From: JBKEDS01 sp047975545
Lineage (GTDB): Bacteria; Bacteroidota; Bacteroidia; Flavobacteriales; Flavobacteriaceae
Assembly (NCBI GenBank): GCA_047975545.1
Contig: JBKEDS010000066.1
Location: 1 to 32,815, forward strand
DNA length: 32,815 nt
Direction: 5' to 3'
A program made the translations under genes and the position numbers. Of the stretch, positions 31,427 through 32,815 are shown piece after piece. Every line of letters begins with the position of its first letter. Within the stretch, counting starts at the first letter, position 1. The notes under the pieces are model-generated. The model was given only the letters and a program-made list of their open reading frames with translations, ran no database searches and was not told the DNA's origin.

Positions 31427-32815
31427 CCAAGAAACCATTGTAGCGCTTGCAACACCATCGGGGGCGGGGGCTATTGCCGTAATTCGTTTATCGGGCGGCA
31501 ATGCCATTACAATAGCCGACAAGTGTTTTAAATCGGTTGCCGGAAATAAATTGTTGGTCGGGCAAAAAACTCATACCATCCATTTGGGGCATATTGTCGA
31601 TGGCAGTAAAACCATAGACGAGGTTTTGGTTTCGGTATTTAAAAATCCTAATTCGTACACGGGCGAAAATGTGGTGGAGGTATCCTGTCACGGTTCCAAT
31701 TATATCCAGCAAGAAATCATCCAATTGTTTTTGCGAAACGGCTGCCGTATGGCAACCCCCGGCGAGTTTACCCTACGGGCCTTTTTAAACGGAAAATTAG
31801 ATTTAAGCCAAGCCGAGGCCGTAGCCGATTTAATTGCCAGCGACAATGCGGCAAGCCACCAAATAGCCATGCAGCAAATGCGGGGCGGGTTTTCTTCGGA
31901 AATAGCAAAACTTCGTGAAGAATTGCTCAATTTCGCATCGCTAATAGAATTGGAATTGGACTTTGCAGAAGAAGATGTCGAATTTGCCGACCGCACCCAG
32001 TTTAAAGAACTTGTGGAGCAAATCAGTTTAGTACTAAAACGATTAATCGACTCCTTTGCCGTCGGAAATGTTATTAAAAACGGTATTCCGGTAGCCATTG
32101 TGGGCGAGCCAAACGTGGGGAAATCGACCCTGTTAAACGCCTTGCTGAACGAAGAGCGCGCCATAGTTTCCGATGTGGCCGGAACGACCCGCGATACCAT
32201 TGAGGACGAAATTTCAATAGGCGGCATAGGGTTTAGGTTTATTGATACGGCCGGTATTCGGGAAACCAAAGATGTGGTTGAAAGTATTGGCATAAAAAAA
32301 ACGTTTGAAAAAATCGACCAAGCCCAAGTGGTTTTATTTTTGTTCGATAGTTCCAAGTTTAAAGTTTCAAGTTTGGAATATATAACTGAAATTGAAAAAG
32401 TTAAAAACAAATACCCGCTAAAGCCTTTAGTTATAGTATTTAATAAAATAGATTTGCTTTCTGAAATTGAAATTCACTCCATTAAAAAGCCGCTCGAAAC
32501 CCTAAACCTTAAACCCGAAACCATTTCCGCCAAGCAAAATATAGGTGTGGACCACCTAAAAAATACTTTGCTATCCTTTGTAAACACAGGAGCGCTTCGC
32601 AATAACGCCACTATTGTAACCAACACCCGCCACTACGATTCGCTATTAAAAGCATTGGAAGAAATAGAAAAGGTAAAGCACGCCTTGGAAACTAATCTTT
32701 CGGGCGATTTATTGGCCATAGATATTCGCCAAGCCTTGTACTATTTTGGCGAAATAACGGGCCAAGTTACCAACGATGAACTATTGGGGAATATTTTTTC
32801 TAATTTCTGTATCGG
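31419..32815 (+). CDS. mnmE: tRNA modification GTPase MnmE (runs off the right edge)
   Basis: With MnmG, MnmE installs carboxymethylaminomethyl groups at tRNA wobble uridine 34. About 465 residues are visible, ending FSNFCI, just short of the family's terminal C-(I/L)-G-K, so only a couple of codons are missing. The N-terminal formyl-folate domain begins ETIVALATPSGAGAIAVIRLSG; the G domain has G1 GEPNVGKST (229-237), G2 AGTTRDT, G3 DTAG and G4 NKID (342-345). The G domain carries repeat-like inserts near residues 311-320 and 359-369. A 236-residue minus-strand frame opposite (31700-32410) is a shadow. The start overlaps cvfB by 8 bases. Confidence 0.96.
   Translation, partial: MINQETIVALATPSGAGAIAVIRLSGGNAITIADKCFKSVAGNKLLVGQKTHTIHLGHIVDGSKTIDEVLVSVFKNPNSYTGENVVEVSCHGSNYIQQEIIQLFLRNGCRMATPGEFTLRAFLNGKLDLSQAEAVADLIASDNAASHQIAMQQMRGGFSSEIAKLREELLNFASLIELELDFAEEDVEFADRTQFKELVEQISLVLKRLIDSFAVGNVIKNGIPVAIVGEPNVGKSTLLNALLNEERAIVSDVAGTTRDTIEDEISIGGIGFRFIDTAGIRETKDVVESIGIKKTFEKIDQAQVVLFLFDSSKFKVSSLEYITEIEKVKNKYPLKPLVIVFNKIDLLSEIEIHSIKKPLETLNLKPETISAKQNIGVDHLKNTLLSFVNTGALRNNATIVTNTRHYDSLLKALEEIEKVKHALETNLSGDLLAIDIRQALYYFGEITGQVTNDELLGNIFSNFCI

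Noticed and set aside
31700..32410. 236-residue minus-strand frame
   Set aside because: It is antisense to mnmE, whose plus frame is open throughout with all GTPase motifs; the translation is Ser/Asn-rich shadow sequence.

Overview
The window is chromosomal DNA from a member of the Bacteroidota, most likely the family Flavobacteriaceae. The evidence is: many genes preceded by the Bacteroidota -7 promoter box TAnnTTTG and lacking Shine-Dalgarno sequences; a DnaX without the usual cysteine zinc module; family- and phylum-typical genes (DUF3822, DUF4126, DUF2024, a MutS2 without Smr domain); and a type A RNase P RNA. No species can be named from the sequence alone.

Layout. Positions 1-251 hold the end of an ISAs1-like insertion sequence that cuts off the C-terminus of a small lipoprotein gene behind dnaX (minus strand to 2331). 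A noncoding stretch with a structured dispersed element precedes rnpB (2642-2990, plus). Next come a minus-strand operon (membrane protein, DUF3822, rsmD; 5121-3030) and a plus-strand run: RecD-like helicase, DUF4126, kdsB, a HAD phosphatase and an iron-dependent alcohol dehydrogenase resembling Kdo 8-oxidase KdnB (5250-9923). The minus strand then carries a beta-helix-like lipoprotein, a GNAT acetyltransferase, a Leloir galactose cluster (galT, galK, mutarotase), an MFS permease, a tandem universal stress protein and hemN (19234-10099). sodC, mutS2 and a DCC-family protein follow on plus (19357-22782). A four-gene minus operon (carboxylate symporter, sulfurtransferase, small beta-rich exported protein, YiiX-like cysteine hydrolase; 26164-22841) and aroC complete the core.

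Between aroC and cvfB-mnmE lies an AT-richer accessory segment (about 27480-30550). It has a MarR-type regulator with a C-terminal cysteine cluster, a DUF2024 protein, a secreted protein of unknown function and a tiny CPVC thioredoxin-like protein, and ends in a decayed IS5-type transposase. The same 13-bp palindrome (TTAGGA-N-TCCTAA, perfect or imperfect) occurs upstream of all three transcription units of this module. It is therefore a good candidate for a self-contained, MarR-controlled thiol or stress regulon, and is the most interesting undescribed system here.

A second theme is repeats. Short tandem repeats of a common style sit directly against start codons (galT, the DCC protein, the symporter) or inside reading frames (an 8-bp unit in kdnB, repeat-like inserts in mnmE). 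Two copies of a larger structured intergenic element lie at 2466-2589 and about 26259-26407.
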